A stretch of 64,000 bases of DNA from an uncultured Prevotella sp. (GCA_947170725.1 CAMVUM010000001.1:186001-250000); one strand, 5' to 3'; counted from the first letter of the stretch, positions 44,786-54,214 are shown. Notes: generated from the sequence alone by a model not told the origin. Numbers and translations are program-made.

Positions 44786-46123
44786 ATGGAAGTTGAGAAA
44801 ATAATGCAGGCGCTGGAGCAGAAGCATCCGGGCGAAGCAGAATATCTGCAGGCAGTCAGAGAAGTGCTTATTTCGGTGAAGGATGTCTACAACCAGCATC
44901 CCGAATTTGAAAAAGCCAAGTTGATAGAACGTATTGTAGAGCCCGAGCGGATTATTACTTTCCGCGTGCCATGGGTCGACGACAACGGCGAGGTGCATGT
45001 GAACATAGGCTATCGCGTTCAGTTCAACAGCGCCATAGGCCCGTATAAGGGCGGACTCCGTTTCCACCCGTCGGTCAATCTCTCCATATTGAAATTCCTC
45101 GGATTTGAACAGACATTCAAGAACGCGCTCACCACGTTGCCCATGGGTGGCGGCAAGGGCGGCTCGGACTTCTCTATCCGCGGTCGTTCCGACAATGAAG
45201 TGATGCGTTTCTGCCAGTCGTTCATGACAGAGCTGTATCGTGTGATTGGTCCGGACGAGGACATTCCGGCAGGCGACATTGGTGTTGGCGCACGCGAAAT
45301 AGGCTATCTCTTCGGCATGTACAAGAAGCTGAAGCACGAATGGAGCGGCATGATGACGGGCAAGGGGCTCGAATGGGGAGGCTCGCGCATACGTCCTGAG
45401 GCCACTGGTTACGGCGCACTCTACTTCGTAAACCAGATGCTCCAGACCCACGGCATCGACATAAAAGGCAAGACCGTCGCTATCAGCGGCTTCGGAAATG
45501 TTGCCTGGGGTGCTGCAAAGAAAGCAACGGAGCTGGGAGCTAAGGTGATAACAATATCCGGTCCTGACGGCTATATATATGATCCGGCCGGTCTGGATGA
45601 CGAAAAGATAGAATACATGCTTGAACTCCGCGCCAGCGGCAACGACGTTTGTCAGCCGTATGCAGACGAGTTCCCCGGTTCACAGTTTGTTCCCGGCAAG
45701 AAGCCTTGGGAAGTCAAGTGTGACATTGCGCTGCCTTGCGCAACGCAGAATGAGCTTGACGGCAATGATGCGGACATGCTGTTGGCAAACAAACCGCTTT
45801 GTGTCGCAGAGGTGTCGAACATGGGCTGCACGGCCGAGGCTGTAGAGAAGTTCATTGCTGCCAAGATGCTCTTCGCTCCGGGCAAGGCTGTCAACGCAGG
45901 CGGCGTGGCTACATCCGGTCTCGAAATGACTCAGAACGCAATCCGTCTGACATGGAGTGAGGCTGAAGTAGATGAGAAACTGCACTACATCATGCACAGT
46001 ATCCACGAGCAGTGCGTCAAGTATGGCAAGCAGGCTGACGGCTACATAGACTACGTTAAGGGCGCCAACATTGCCGGCTTCATGAAAGTGGCCAACGCCA
46101 TGATGGCTCAAGGTGTCGTCTGA
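44786..46123 (+). CDS. gdhA: NADP-specific glutamate dehydrogenase
   Basis: The 445-aa product has the length of hexameric class I enzymes. Visible motifs include GPYKGGLRFHPSVN, PMGGGKGGSDF with the catalytic lysine region, DIGVGAREIGYLFG, the Rossmann motif GFGNVAWGAAKKA and NAGGVATSGLEMTQN. It forms glutamate from 2-oxoglutarate and ammonium with NADPH, a main ammonium-assimilation route in gut Bacteroidales. It has its own promoter. rlpA follows after 29 bp. Confidence 0.97.
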   Translation: MEVEKIMQALEQKHPGEAEYLQAVREVLISVKDVYNQHPEFEKAKLIERIVEPERIITFRVPWVDDNGEVHVNIGYRVQFNSAIGPYKGGLRFHPSVNLSILKFLGFEQTFKNALTTLPMGGGKGGSDFSIRGRSDNEVMRFCQSFMTELYRVIGPDEDIPAGDIGVGAREIGYLFGMYKKLKHEWSGMMTGKGLEWGGSRIRPEATGYGALYFVNQMLQTHGIDIKGKTVAISGFGNVAWGAAKKATELGAKVITISGPDGYIYDPAGLDDEKIEYMLELRASGNDVCQPYADEFPGSQFVPGKKPWEVKCDIALPCATQNELDGNDADMLLANKPLCVAEVSNMGCTAEAVEKFIAAKMLFAPGKAVNAGGVATSGLEMTQNAIRLTWSEAEVDEKLHYIMHSIHEQCVKYGKQADGYIDYVKGANIAGFMKVANAMMAQGVV

Positions 46124-46152
46124 TACTTTAATATAAAACCGACAACGTAGTA

Positions 46153-46695
46153 GTGGACCTGAGACGGATATTGATTTTAGTAATATCAGCATTGTGCTTT
46201 ACCTTTCTGCCGGCACAGATACGGCAGAAGGGTAAAGCTTCTTATTACTCAAAACGGGCCACAGGGGCGCGCACCAGCAGTGGCGAAAGGCTGCATCACG
46301 ACAGTATGACCTGCGCCCACCGCACCTATCCGTTCGGTACCAAGTTGAAGGTGACCAATCCGTCAACAGGAAAAATTGTCTTCGTGAGGGTCACTGACCG
46401 TGGCCCCTACGGTCGCGGCCGCATCATAGACCTGTCCTGGGGCGCTGCAAAGGCTTTGGGAATGTTGTCTCAGGGAGTGGTCACGGTCGTTGTGGAGCAG
46501 GCCGACGAGACCATCGTTCCGTTCCGGCCGAGCGACGATAAGGCTGCAATTGAGTTCGACTACGGCTCTTCCGATGCTGCAAACGGGCTTCATCCGTCGT
46601 GGAAGGAGATAAAGAAGGCCAATCATAAGACACCGACCGGCCATCCGAAGAACTCGTCAAGACCGCAGAAACCCAATCCGGCAATGCGCCGTTAA
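46153..46695 (+). CDS. rlpA: RlpA-like septal ring lytic transglycosylase
   Basis: A GTG start at 46153 gives 180 aa with an N-terminal signal or anchor (ILILVISALCFTFLPA). The double-psi beta-barrel domain spans about 24-115, with GKASYYSKRATGARTSSGERL and VTDRGPYGRGRIIDLS carrying the conserved DRGP. The usual C-terminal SPOR domain is replaced by a short Pro/Lys-rich tail. RlpA cleaves denuded glycan strands in peptidoglycan. It may be cotranscribed with gdhA or have its own start signal. Confidence 0.87.
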   Translation: MDLRRILILVISALCFTFLPAQIRQKGKASYYSKRATGARTSSGERLHHDSMTCAHRTYPFGTKLKVTNPSTGKIVFVRVTDRGPYGRGRIIDLSWGAAKALGMLSQGVVTVVVEQADETIVPFRPSDDKAAIEFDYGSSDAANGLHPSWKEIKKANHKTPTGHPKNSSRPQKPNPAMRR

Positions 46696-46732
46696 CCCGG
46701 TTTTTTATTCAAAAGCAAAGAGGCGTCAACTT

Positions 46733-46795
46733 AAACGCAAGCCGCGAAGCCGCAAAGAACAAAATATATTCTTTACGTCTTCGCGGCTTGCGTTT
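46733..46795. terminator. Bidirectional terminator between rlpA and metY
   Basis: Perfect 17-bp arms 46733-46749 and 46779-46795 enclose a second complementary CGCAAAGAA/TTCTTTACG step. A T-rich tract follows on the plus strand. The two flanking genes converge here. Confidence 0.85.
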
Positions 46796-46840
46796 GGTTT
46801 TTTATCGGGGCTTCTTTTTTCTAATCCGTCTCTTTTTCTT

Positions 46841-48124
46841 TCAAATTCGGTCCAGCGCCTGTCGTATGTCGTCGAGAATATCCTCGACGTCCTCAATTCC
46901 GACCGAGAGGCGGATGAGGTCGGGGGCCACGCCGGCTTCGCGCAGCTGCTCGTCGGAGAGTTGGCGGTGGGTGTGGCTTGCCGGATGGAGCACACAAGTG
47001 CGTATGTCGGCCACGTGGGTGACGATATTGATCATCTCAAGAGAGTCCATGAAGCGTATGGCGGTGTCGCGGTCGCCTTTCAGTCCGAAAGCAAGCACGC
47101 CGCAGCTTCCCTGCGGCAGATATTTCGCGGCGAGTCCGTGACACTCATCGGTGGGCAGTCCCGAGTAGTGAACCCATGCCACGCGGCTGTCGGAAGAAAG
47201 GAATTCAGCCACCCGCTGTGCGTTTGCGCAGTGCTGGCGCATACGCAGCGCGAGCGTCTCCAGACCGAGGTTGAGCAGGAACGAGTTCTGTGGAGCGGGA
47301 ATGGAGCCGAGGTCGCGCATGAGCTGGGCCACGAGTTTGGTGATATATCCCATCCGTCCGAAGGCCTTTGTGTATGTCAGTCCGTGGTAGGACTCGTCCG
47401 GTGTGCACAGTCCCGGATATTTTTCCGCATGGTCATCCCAGCAGAAATTTCCGCTGTCGACAACGCATCCGCCCACCTGAGTGGCGTGGCCGTCCATATA
47501 TTTTGTGGTTGAGTGGGTGACGATGTCGGCTCCCCATTCGAACGGGCGGCAGTTGATGGGTGTGGCGAACGTATTGTCGATGATGAGCGGAACGCCGTTG
47601 CGGTGGGCTATCCGGGCGAATTTCTCGATGTCGAGCACCTTGCATCCCGGGTTCGAAATGGTCTCTCCGAACAGTGCACGCGTGTTCGGGCGGAACGCCT
47701 GTTGTATTTCTTCCTCCGTGGCCTCCGGGCTGACGAAGGTACATTCTATGCCGAGTTTCTTCAGCGTCACGCCGAAGAGATTGAACGTACCGCCGTAGAT
47801 TTCGCTTGAAGCGACGATATGGCTTCCCGCCTCACAGATGTTGAACACTGCGTAGAAGTTTGCAGCCTGTCCGCTCGATGTCAGCACGGCGCCCACACCG
47901 TTCTCCATGGCTGCAATTTTGGCTGCCACGGCGTCGTTGGTGGGATTTTGCAGACGGGTGTAGAAATATCCTTCCTTCTTCAGGTCGAAGAGCATGGCCA
48001 TCTCTTCGCTGTTGTCATACTTGAAAGTAGTGCTTTGCACGATGGGCAGCTCAATCGGCTCACCGTTCTTCGGCTGCCATCCTGCGTGTATGCAGAGTGA
48101 CCCCGGTCTCAGTTTTTTTTCCAT
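46841..48124 (-). CDS. metY: O-acetylhomoserine sulfhydrylase / aminocarboxypropyltransferase
   Basis: The 427-aa PLP enzyme belongs to the Cys/Met metabolism family. The PLP lysine lies in HSTTKYMDGHATQVGG. YTRLQNPTNDAVAAKIAAMENG and SSGQAANFYAVFN near the N-terminus are typical of MetY. It makes homocysteine or methionine precursors from O-acetylhomoserine and sulfide. It is divergent from rsmA. A TAACTTTG box lies on the minus strand at 48223-48216, about 90 nt upstream. Confidence 0.92.
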   Translation of the reverse strand: MEKKLRPGSLCIHAGWQPKNGEPIELPIVQSTTFKYDNSEEMAMLFDLKKEGYFYTRLQNPTNDAVAAKIAAMENGVGAVLTSSGQAANFYAVFNICEAGSHIVASSEIYGGTFNLFGVTLKKLGIECTFVSPEATEEEIQQAFRPNTRALFGETISNPGCKVLDIEKFARIAHRNGVPLIIDNTFATPINCRPFEWGADIVTHSTTKYMDGHATQVGGCVVDSGNFCWDDHAEKYPGLCTPDESYHGLTYTKAFGRMGYITKLVAQLMRDLGSIPAPQNSFLLNLGLETLALRMRQHCANAQRVAEFLSSDSRVAWVHYSGLPTDECHGLAAKYLPQGSCGVLAFGLKGDRDTAIRFMDSLEMINIVTHVADIRTCVLHPASHTHRQLSDEQLREAGVAPDLIRLSVGIEDVEDILDDIRQALDRI

Positions 48125-48215
48125 ATCGTTTTCTTGTTTCTGTTGTTCGTTCGTGACGTCACGGCGGCCTGTGGTGTCCGATAAGTTTCTTGTGGCGGCC
48201 GCGGCGGCGTGCGTG

Positions 48216-48223
48216 CAAAGTTA
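48216..48223 (-). promoter_or_regulatory. -7 promoter box of metY
   Basis: The minus strand reads TAACTTTG. No canonical -33 TTG is seen. Confidence 0.5.
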
Positions 48224-48308
48224 CTCAAATTTGTCCGATTTGCCGTCGCTCCGTTCCCGTAAAATCGCTTTTGCCCGGCCGCAAGGCCCTTATTTGTTTT
48301 TTTTTACG

Positions 48309-48316
48309 TACCTTTG
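48309..48316 (+). promoter_or_regulatory. -7 promoter box of rsmA, adjoining the start codon
   Basis: TACCTTTG ends 5 nt before the ATG of rsmA at 48322. Transcription would start at or next to the start codon. Confidence 0.6.
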
Positions 48317-48321
48317 CCCCT

Positions 48322-49137
48322 ATGATCAAACAAGTAAGACCCAAAAAGAATCTCGGCCAGCACTTTCTGACCGATCTCGACATAGCCCGCCGCATTGCCG
48401 ACACGGTGGACGCCTGTCCCGGCCTGCCCGTTCTGGAGGTCGGTCCCGGCATGGGAGTGCTCACACAGTATCTGGTGGAGAAGCCGCGTGAGGTTCGCGT
48501 GGTTGAGATAGACCGCGAGTCGGTTGTCTATCTCAACGAGCATTTCCCCCGTCTTCGGGACAATATAATCGGCGAGGATTTTCTTCGTATGGATCTGGAA
48601 ACACTCTTCGGTGGCGGTCAGTTTGTCCTTACGGGAAACTATCCCTACGATATATCTTCCCAAATCTTCTTCAAGATGATTGACAACAAAGACCTCATAC
48701 CTTGCTGTACGGGAATGATTCAGCGCGAGGTTGCCCTGCGCATGGCCTCGGCGCCGGGATGCAAGGCCTACGGCATACTGAGTGTGCTCATCCAGGCATG
48801 GTACGACGTGGAATATCTCTTCACTGTCGACGAAGATGTTTTCAATCCGCCGCCCAAGGTCAAGAGTGCCGTCATCCGCATGACACGCAACGGCGTGACC
48901 TCGCTCGGTTGCGACGAACAGCTGTTCCGTCGCGTTGTCAAGACCGTCTTCAACCAGCGCCGGAAGATGCTCCGCGTCAGCCTGCGCCAGATTCTGGCCG
49001 GTCGCAATCTCACACCGGGCTTTTTCGAGCAGCCGGTTATGACCCGCCGTCCGGAACAGCTCACCGTGGCTGAATTTGTCGACCTGACCAACATTGTTGC
49101 CGAACAGCTCGGCGTAAGTCCTGTTAGTGGGGATTAA
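48322..49137 (+). CDS. rsmA: 16S rRNA (adenine1518-N6/adenine1519-N6)-dimethyltransferase
   Basis: The start at 48322 (MIKQVRPKKNLGQHFLTD) gives 271 aa, the family length. The SAM-binding motif is VLEVGPGMGVLT near residue 38. The catalytic N-x-P-Y motif is GNYPYDISS near 107. The C-terminal helical domain binds rRNA. It dimethylates two adenines of 16S rRNA helix 45 late in 30S assembly (KsgA). The promoter box lies immediately upstream, so the mRNA may be leaderless. Confidence 0.96.
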   Translation: MIKQVRPKKNLGQHFLTDLDIARRIADTVDACPGLPVLEVGPGMGVLTQYLVEKPREVRVVEIDRESVVYLNEHFPRLRDNIIGEDFLRMDLETLFGGGQFVLTGNYPYDISSQIFFKMIDNKDLIPCCTGMIQREVALRMASAPGCKAYGILSVLIQAWYDVEYLFTVDEDVFNPPPKVKSAVIRMTRNGVTSLGCDEQLFRRVVKTVFNQRRKMLRVSLRQILAGRNLTPGFFEQPVMTRRPEQLTVAEFVDLTNIVAEQLGVSPVSGD

Positions 49138-49151
49138 TTCACTTTTTATTC

Positions 49152-49190
49152 ATTGTGCACGCACACATAGTTGCTGTGTGCGTGCACAAT
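49152..49190 (+). terminator. Hairpin downstream of rsmA
   Basis: Perfect 16-bp arms 49152-49167 and 49175-49190 with a 7-nt loop, 14 bp after the rsmA stop. The T tail is weak. Confidence 0.7.
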
Positions 49191-49247
49191 TATAGTTGAT
49201 TTACGTCAATATTCCATCGTTTTTTTCAAACAAGGGCCGTTTTTTCA

Positions 49248-49277
49248 TTGCCGGTTCCGTCATTCGTCGTACCTTTG
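49248..49277 (+). promoter_or_regulatory. Strong promoter without a downstream gene
   Basis: TTG (49248-49250), a 19-nt spacer and TACCTTTG (49270-49277) match the consensus exactly. No ORF worth calling follows for a kilobase, which points to an RNA gene. Confidence 0.85.
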
Positions 49278-49281
49278 CACC

Positions 49282-49602
49282 GTCGAAAGACAAGAAGAGA
49301 AAATTCATAGCAACGAAGGTAATAATATGATGTATTAAGATTGTAGTCAGTTGTTGTCCAAGGTAAACTTGGAGATTGAGTTTAAGATAATTCGACAATA
49401 GGTAGTTTTTTAGGTAAAAGAAAGATTGAATCAGGTGACGGACTGCTGCACATGGATGTCGTGACGACAGGGCAGCGAAAATTTGAATGACTGGTACGTT
49501 CGGCCTATTTAAGTCGCGTACCTTATTTTTAGAAAAGGTTTTTAGTTATTAATAGCGTTATTTAGCGGTGTTCGGGTCGTTGAGACACGGAACCGCTTTT
49601 TT
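49282..49602 (+). ncRNA. Candidate structured non-coding RNA
   Basis: A transcript starting just after the consensus promoter would run about 320 nt to a terminator with a T run. Inside are complementary segments such as GGTACG/CGTACC (about 49494-49538) and TGTCGT/ACGACA (about 49458-49470). The stop-rich sequence has no plausible coding frame. It lies in a position and promoter context like the Bacteroidales-1 or 6S-like RNAs described in this order. I cannot confirm membership by covariance, and the length exceeds that of typical 6S RNA. Confidence 0.55.
49564..49602 (+). terminator. Terminator of the candidate RNA gene
   Basis: AGCGGT...ACCGCT arms with an imperfect inner stem (49564-49596), followed by TTTTTT. 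It is the only strong terminator before the next gene. Confidence 0.7.
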
Positions 49603-49892
49603 CGTATTCTGTTCGCAGAGGGGTAGGGGCCGTCAATAGGAACCACCGTATCCGGTATGCCTGGAAACCTATTTCCTTTCTCCATAGTTTCTTTGTGGAG
49701 TATTCTTTATGTCATGATAATATCACGGAATTTAACACTTGAAAATTCTCAAACCGGAGAGCGGTGAATCCTGAATATTTACATTTTGCCGTTGTCGCCA
49801 TTTAATAATTTATCCGTAGCCGACCAATAAGGCTCTCCTTGGGATGCGAAAGCGGCTCCGTTATGTTCCAGCGGCATGTCCGTTGGAATGTC

Positions 49893-49932
49893 GTAACGGC
49901 CCCGTTGTAAGGTCGGGAGGCCCTTACGGCAA
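49893..49932 (-). repeat. Second copy of the GCCGTAAGGGCC intergenic repeat
   Basis: The minus strand reads GCCGTAAGGGCCTCCCGA then CCTTACAACGGGGCCGTT, closely matching 4951-4988. The remaining gene-free sequence 49603-50311 shows no convincing gene. Confidence 0.6.
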
Positions 49933-50311
49933 AATTTAAACGGACAATTTTGTGCACACTTTCTTTGTTTTCGTGATAACACTCTGTGGGTCAGGTGGAA
50001 AAAGATGCAAACGCAAAACTCGCGAATTTCGGGCCACGGGAAAATAATTTCAGAATATCGTAAGGATTTAGAGGCTTTTGTCGGGATAATTCTGAGTTTT
50101 TAACAATTCGTTTTTTGAGAGTGGGAGATAGATATGGAAAGCTCACAGAGAGAACATTTCCCGATGAGCCGACAATATGCCTGAATAGCGCAAATCGGCG
50201 GAATAGGCTGGGAAAATCAGTGATGCAGCGGTGAATATCAGTCAATTTGTCTTTTGAAATTTACATATGAGCTAAATTGCAGACCTCTACATAATAGTTT
50301 TTTTAAATTAT

Positions 50312-51520
50312 ATGGCAACAATCAAAGTAAAGTTTCGTCCTTCCTCCGTCGAAGGCAGAGAAGGAACGCTGTATTATCAAGTGATTCATAGACGTGTTGT
50401 CCGGCAGGTGAACACCGGCTACAAGCTGTATCCGTACGAATGGGATAGCCGCAGTGACCGCATTGCAGTCTCGTCGGCTACGGATGGCCGCCGTAGGTAT
50501 CTCTCAATGGTTGAAGCGGGAGTTCGGCGTGACATTTTCCGGTTTGAAGAAATCATCGGACGTCTCGAATGCAGCGGATGTCCGTACGACGCCGCCGGCG
50601 TGGCGTCCCTTTGTGGGGCAACCGTGACCGGCATCGGCTACGTTGCTTTCGCACGAGCTATTTCCATCCATCTGTCCGGTATTGGCAATAACCGCATTTG
50701 CGTCGCCTATACGACAACGCTCAACAGTTTTGTCCGTTTTCTCGGTGACCGTCGGGATGTCGATATGTCGGATTTCGATTCCGACCTTATGATGGCATAC
50801 GAGAATTGGCTGAAAGCCAAAGGACTGTGTCAGAATACTTCGTCGTACTACATGCGTAATCTCAGAGCGATCTACAATCGTGCCGTTGAACGTAATCTGA
50901 CAGTCCAGCGCCATCCTTTCCGCCATGTCTACACGGGAATCGGCAAGACGGTAAAGCGGGCTGTACCGCTGCGTGTGATACGCCGAGTACGCGATATGGA
51001 CCTGACAGACAACGCCACGTTAGACTATGCCCGCGATATGTTCATGTTTTCATTCTATACCCGTGGAATGTCCTTTGTAGACATGGCTTTCCTCAGAAAA
51101 AATGACCTTCACAACGGAATCCTTTCATACCGGCGCAGAAAGACCAACCAGCTTATTAAAATCAAATGGGAAAAGCCGATGCAGGACATCATCGACAAAT
51201 ATGATACCGGCGTTACGCCCTATATGCTTCCCATCATAAAGGATATGGGAAAGGACCGGCATCTGCAGTATAAGAATAGTATCCATCTGGTCAATGGAAA
51301 ACTGAAGCTCATCGGCCTTCGTCTCCGTCTGGACATTCCGCTGACCACGTATGTGGCACGCCATGGCTGGGCCAGCATTGCTCGAAGCAAGAACATTCCC
51401 CTTTCAACCATAAGTGAGGCTATGGGCCATGATTCGGAAACCACCACGCGCATCTATCTGGCCTCGCTGGACACGTCGCAGGTGGACCGGGCCAACAGGC
51501 TAATACTCAGTTCACTGTGA
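50312..51520 (+). CDS. Tyrosine recombinase / integrase (Bacteroidales arm-binding type)
   Basis: The 402-aa product is full length. An arm-type DNA-binding domain (about 1-75, MATIKVKFRPSS, GTLYYQVIHRR) is followed by a SAM-like core-binding domain (about 100-195). The catalytic domain keeps the set expected in the family: FYTRGMSFVDM (Arg, about 251), the HxxR-type ARHGW region (about 350), MGHDSE (His) and RIYLAS (Tyr nucleophile, about 383). Such enzymes mobilise elements or invert promoters. No partner genes of an element and no obvious inverted repeats are seen beside it, so its target is unknown. Its stop overlaps that of the cyclophilin gene by 9 bp. Confidence 0.92.
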   Translation: MATIKVKFRPSSVEGREGTLYYQVIHRRVVRQVNTGYKLYPYEWDSRSDRIAVSSATDGRRRYLSMVEAGVRRDIFRFEEIIGRLECSGCPYDAAGVASLCGATVTGIGYVAFARAISIHLSGIGNNRICVAYTTTLNSFVRFLGDRRDVDMSDFDSDLMMAYENWLKAKGLCQNTSSYYMRNLRAIYNRAVERNLTVQRHPFRHVYTGIGKTVKRAVPLRVIRRVRDMDLTDNATLDYARDMFMFSFYTRGMSFVDMAFLRKNDLHNGILSYRRRKTNQLIKIKWEKPMQDIIDKYDTGVTPYMLPIIKDMGKDRHLQYKNSIHLVNGKLKLIGLRLRLDIPLTTYVARHGWASIARSKNIPLSTISEAMGHDSETTTRIYLASLDTSQVDRANRLILSSL

Positions 51521-52321
51521 TTCCGCCGGCTCTGTTGGCATGGCGTTTCTTCCATTGTGTCTTTCCGTATCATCGGGCCACCTGACTACGGTGGCCCGTA
51601 GGATTCTCACGTCATAGACAGGCCGGTCGTTATAGTCCGTGTCACACTTCTGTATATTCTCCACCACGTCCATTCCCTCGGTGATTTCGCCGAACACGGT
51701 GTAGGCTCCGTCCAGATGAGGCGTACCGCCTGTGGTGCGGTATGTGTTCATCATTTCAGGTGTCAGTTCAACCGGACATTCCATGTCAGCGGCCATGCCA
51801 TCATGGATATATTCTATGTCATCCGTAGAGAAGCGCTTGCCCCATACGATATAGAACTGACATCCGCCAGAACGGTGCGCCGGATTGGTATCGTCGCCCT
51901 CACGTGCCATGGCCACAGCCCCGCGGCGATGGTAGATGGCAGGCAGGCGTATCTCTGCCGGCAGCGTGTAGGCCACGGAACTGTCGCCCAGTTCCTGGCC
52001 GGGAATGGCGTTTCGGCTTGCCGGGTCGCCTGCCTGTATCATGAAACCGCGTATGGTGCGATGGAAGAGCAGACTGTCATAGAAGTGTTCGGACGTCAGT
52101 CGGAGGAAATTGTCCCTGTGTGCCGGTGTTTCGTCATACAGGGATATTCGGATATTGCCTTTGGTGGTTTCCAGCAGAACTTCTGCTCTACGTTCCCGCG
52201 CTTCCGTTTTCGTTTCGTCCTTATGTTCCCGCAGTTCCGTTTTTTTGTTTTGGCTCTCTGCCGGTTGAGTCAGTGTGAGCGCAGCCATGGCGATGAGCCA
52301 TATCGTTTTTCTTGCTTTCAT
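51512..52321 (-). CDS. Peptidyl-prolyl cis-trans isomerase, cyclophilin type
   Basis: The 269-aa product has a signal peptide (ending near PAESQ), a charged linker, then a cyclophilin domain with FHRTIRGFMIQAGDP and GGCQFYIVWG. A Bacteroidetes-type insertion (DIEYIHDGMAADMECPVELTPEMM) and YTVFGEITEGMDVVENI follow. The catalytic arginine and the FxxxQ-like core are kept. It catalyses proline isomerisation during folding of exported proteins in the periplasm. Confidence 0.93.
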   Translation of the reverse strand: MKARKTIWLIAMAALTLTQPAESQNKKTELREHKDETKTEARERRAEVLLETTKGNIRISLYDETPAHRDNFLRLTSEHFYDSLLFHRTIRGFMIQAGDPASRNAIPGQELGDSSVAYTLPAEIRLPAIYHRRGAVAMAREGDDTNPAHRSGGCQFYIVWGKRFSTDDIEYIHDGMAADMECPVELTPEMMNTYRTTGGTPHLDGAYTVFGEITEGMDVVENIQKCDTDYNDRPVYDVRILRATVVRWPDDTERHNGRNAMPTEPAESQ

Positions 52322-52445
52322 AAATCATGTGTTTTTTCGTGTATCTCTGTAGGTAACAGAACAGAAAAACCTTGCCTTTTCTTACAGTTCGAAGACTGTT
52401 TCAGTCTCCATCTTCAAGCCACTCACGGCTTGCTGCTTTCGATTA

Positions 52446-52476
52446 CAAAATTAGCAAAAATCGGCGGAATACGCAA
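52446..52476 (-). promoter_or_regulatory. Promoter of the cyclophilin gene
   Basis: On the minus strand TTG (52476-52474), a 20-nt spacer and TAATTTTG (52453-52446). The leader would be about 120 nt. The remaining gene-free sequence up to 52878 holds no convincing feature. Confidence 0.55.
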
Positions 52477-52878
52477 CAAAATCAGAGGCTTGGCGTGAGA
52501 GAACAGAGTATTCGTTCCGAAAAGTGTAGCAGCTTCAACTTTTTCGTTGGAGAAAGTGTACTGGATTTGATTAAAGCACCTATAAACAAGTGAATATCCC
52601 TCAAATATCCTATTCAAATTTTGCCAGTTGAGGAAAATTCAGTAATTTTATCACTCGTAGTAATAATTACGACGGTAATAAAGTGTGAAATTCTATAATC
52701 GGACAAAAATTGAGGAGTACGACGGATATAAGGGTATGGGATTAATGATAACTTTCCGCGCTTATTGTTTAACTATTTTGACTGAAACCAGGCATTAGTG
52801 GAACTTTACAACTTTGAATATCTCGAATATACATTGAGTGGCAAATACAATTTCAGACTTTTACAAAAAAACAATTAT

Positions 52879-53331
52879 ATGAAAATAATATCTTTGCGAC
52901 AGTCAACAGAATATCTCAAATCTGCAATAGCCTACTTTCAAGACAAGTGGGCTTCGGAAGAATCAAAGATGGTGTATGACGATTGTTTTCGCAACTGCCT
53001 GAATGCAGAAAATCCGTTGCCACAGTGGTATATTCTGCTTGACAATGAAACCATTGTCGGCTGTGCAGGACTTGTCACCAACGACTTCAATTCCAGAATG
53101 GACCTGTATCCTTGGTTGGCGGCACTGTACATAGAAGAATCCTATCGAGGCAGAAACTTTGGAAAACAGCTTATTGAAAAAGCGATGCAGGATGCCACCA
53201 ATTACGGCTTCAAACACTTGAACCTATGTACAGACCATATCGGCTATTATGAAAAATTCGGTTTTCGATATATAGGAAACTGTTATCATCCTTGGGGTGA
53301 AACAACAAGAGTCTATCAGATTAAACTTTGA
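52879..53331 (+). CDS. GNAT family acetyltransferase
   Basis: The ATG at 52879 gives 150 aa. The core GNAT fold is seen in [17 protein letters not shown] (beta2-beta4) and the acetyl-CoA loop [34 protein letters not shown] near the C-terminus is the usual beta5-alpha4 segment. The substrate is unknown. Codon use and low GC differ from the core genes. It is followed after 20 bp by a second GNAT gene, so the two probably form one unit. Confidence 0.85.
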   Translation: MKIISLRQSTEYLKSAIAYFQDKWASEESKMVYDDCFRNCLNAENPLPQWYILLDNETIVGCAGLVTNDFNSRMDLYPWLAALYIEESYRGRNFGKQLIEKAMQDATNYGFKHLNLCTDHIGYYEKFGFRYIGNCYHPWGETTRVYQIKL

Positions 53332-53351
53332 ATCGCATCAATCAGACCAAA

Positions 53352-54197
53352 ATGGAAATAAAAAACTTGGAACATACCGATTTTGACACGCTTTTTTACG
53401 GCTTTGAAAAAGCATTTGCCGATTACGAGATACACTTTGAGAAAGAAGAGGTGCGCTCCATGCTCATACGGCGTGGATATAATCCCAAACTCTCTTTTGC
53501 AGCTTTCGTCAATAACGAGATAGTGGCATTTACTCTGAACGGAACAGGAACATTCAACGGTATTCCCACCGCCTATGATACCGGGACAGGAACAGTAAAA
53601 GAATATCGGGGACAAAGCATCGCCGGAAAGATTTTCACCTATTCAATTCCTTTTCTTAAAGAAGCCGGTATCAGCCAATATCTATTGGAAGTTCTGCAAA
53701 ACAACCCGAAAGCAATTGCCGTTTACCGTCGAATGAATTTTGAAGTAACACGAGAATTTGACTGTTTCAGACAAACAATCGAACTAATAGATAACCGAAA
53801 AGTGAATACCGACTGCATCATTGAACAAGTCGATACGGATTCTATCAGACAGACTCAGCACTATTGTGACTTTGAGCCTTCGTGGCAAAACAGTATTGAG
53901 TCCATTGAAAGAGGAATATCCGAGCTGACGTGTCTCGGCGCTTTTCTTGACGGTAAGATGGTCGGCCATTGTGTCTTCGATGTGCATACAGGTGATTTGA
54001 GCCAAATGGCGGTACAAAGCGAATACAGACGGAGAGGCATTGCCTCCCGATTGCTACAGGAAGCTCTTGTGCGTTTGGAAACAGATTTTATCAAAGTTTT
54101 GAACGTCAGTTCTGATAACCAGACGATGCCTGCTTTTCTCCAAAGTAAGAACATTCCATTGGCAAGTAAACAGTTTGAAATGGCATTGCCTCTCTGA
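53352..54197 (+). CDS. Two-domain GNAT family acetyltransferase
   Basis: The ATG at 53352 gives 281 aa. Residues about 1-135 form one GNAT-like half (DTGTGTVKEYRGQSIAGKIF, then AIAVYRRMNFEV). Residues about 150-281 form the second with QSEYRRRGIASRLLQEAL as acetyl-CoA loop. Tandem GNAT proteins of this kind modify small molecules or peptides. A TTG start 24 nt upstream, overlapping the previous stop, is an alternative. It belongs to the AT-rich accessory region. Confidence 0.83.
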   Translation: MEIKNLEHTDFDTLFYGFEKAFADYEIHFEKEEVRSMLIRRGYNPKLSFAAFVNNEIVAFTLNGTGTFNGIPTAYDTGTGTVKEYRGQSIAGKIFTYSIPFLKEAGISQYLLEVLQNNPKAIAVYRRMNFEVTREFDCFRQTIELIDNRKVNTDCIIEQVDTDSIRQTQHYCDFEPSWQNSIESIERGISELTCLGAFLDGKMVGHCVFDVHTGDLSQMAVQSEYRRRGIASRLLQEALVRLETDFIKVLNVSSDNQTMPAFLQSKNIPLASKQFEMALPL

Positions 54198-54214
54198 CCA
54201 TGATGATACAGCCC

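Noticed and set aside
49779..49982. 67-codon minus-strand ORF
   Set aside because: It runs through the GCCGTAAGGGCC repeat. Its peptide reflects the repeat and has no known domain.
50312..51520. Recombinase acting as promoter invertase for a neighbouring gene
   Set aside because: No pair of inverted repeats around a promoter was found near it, so an invertase role is unsupported here.
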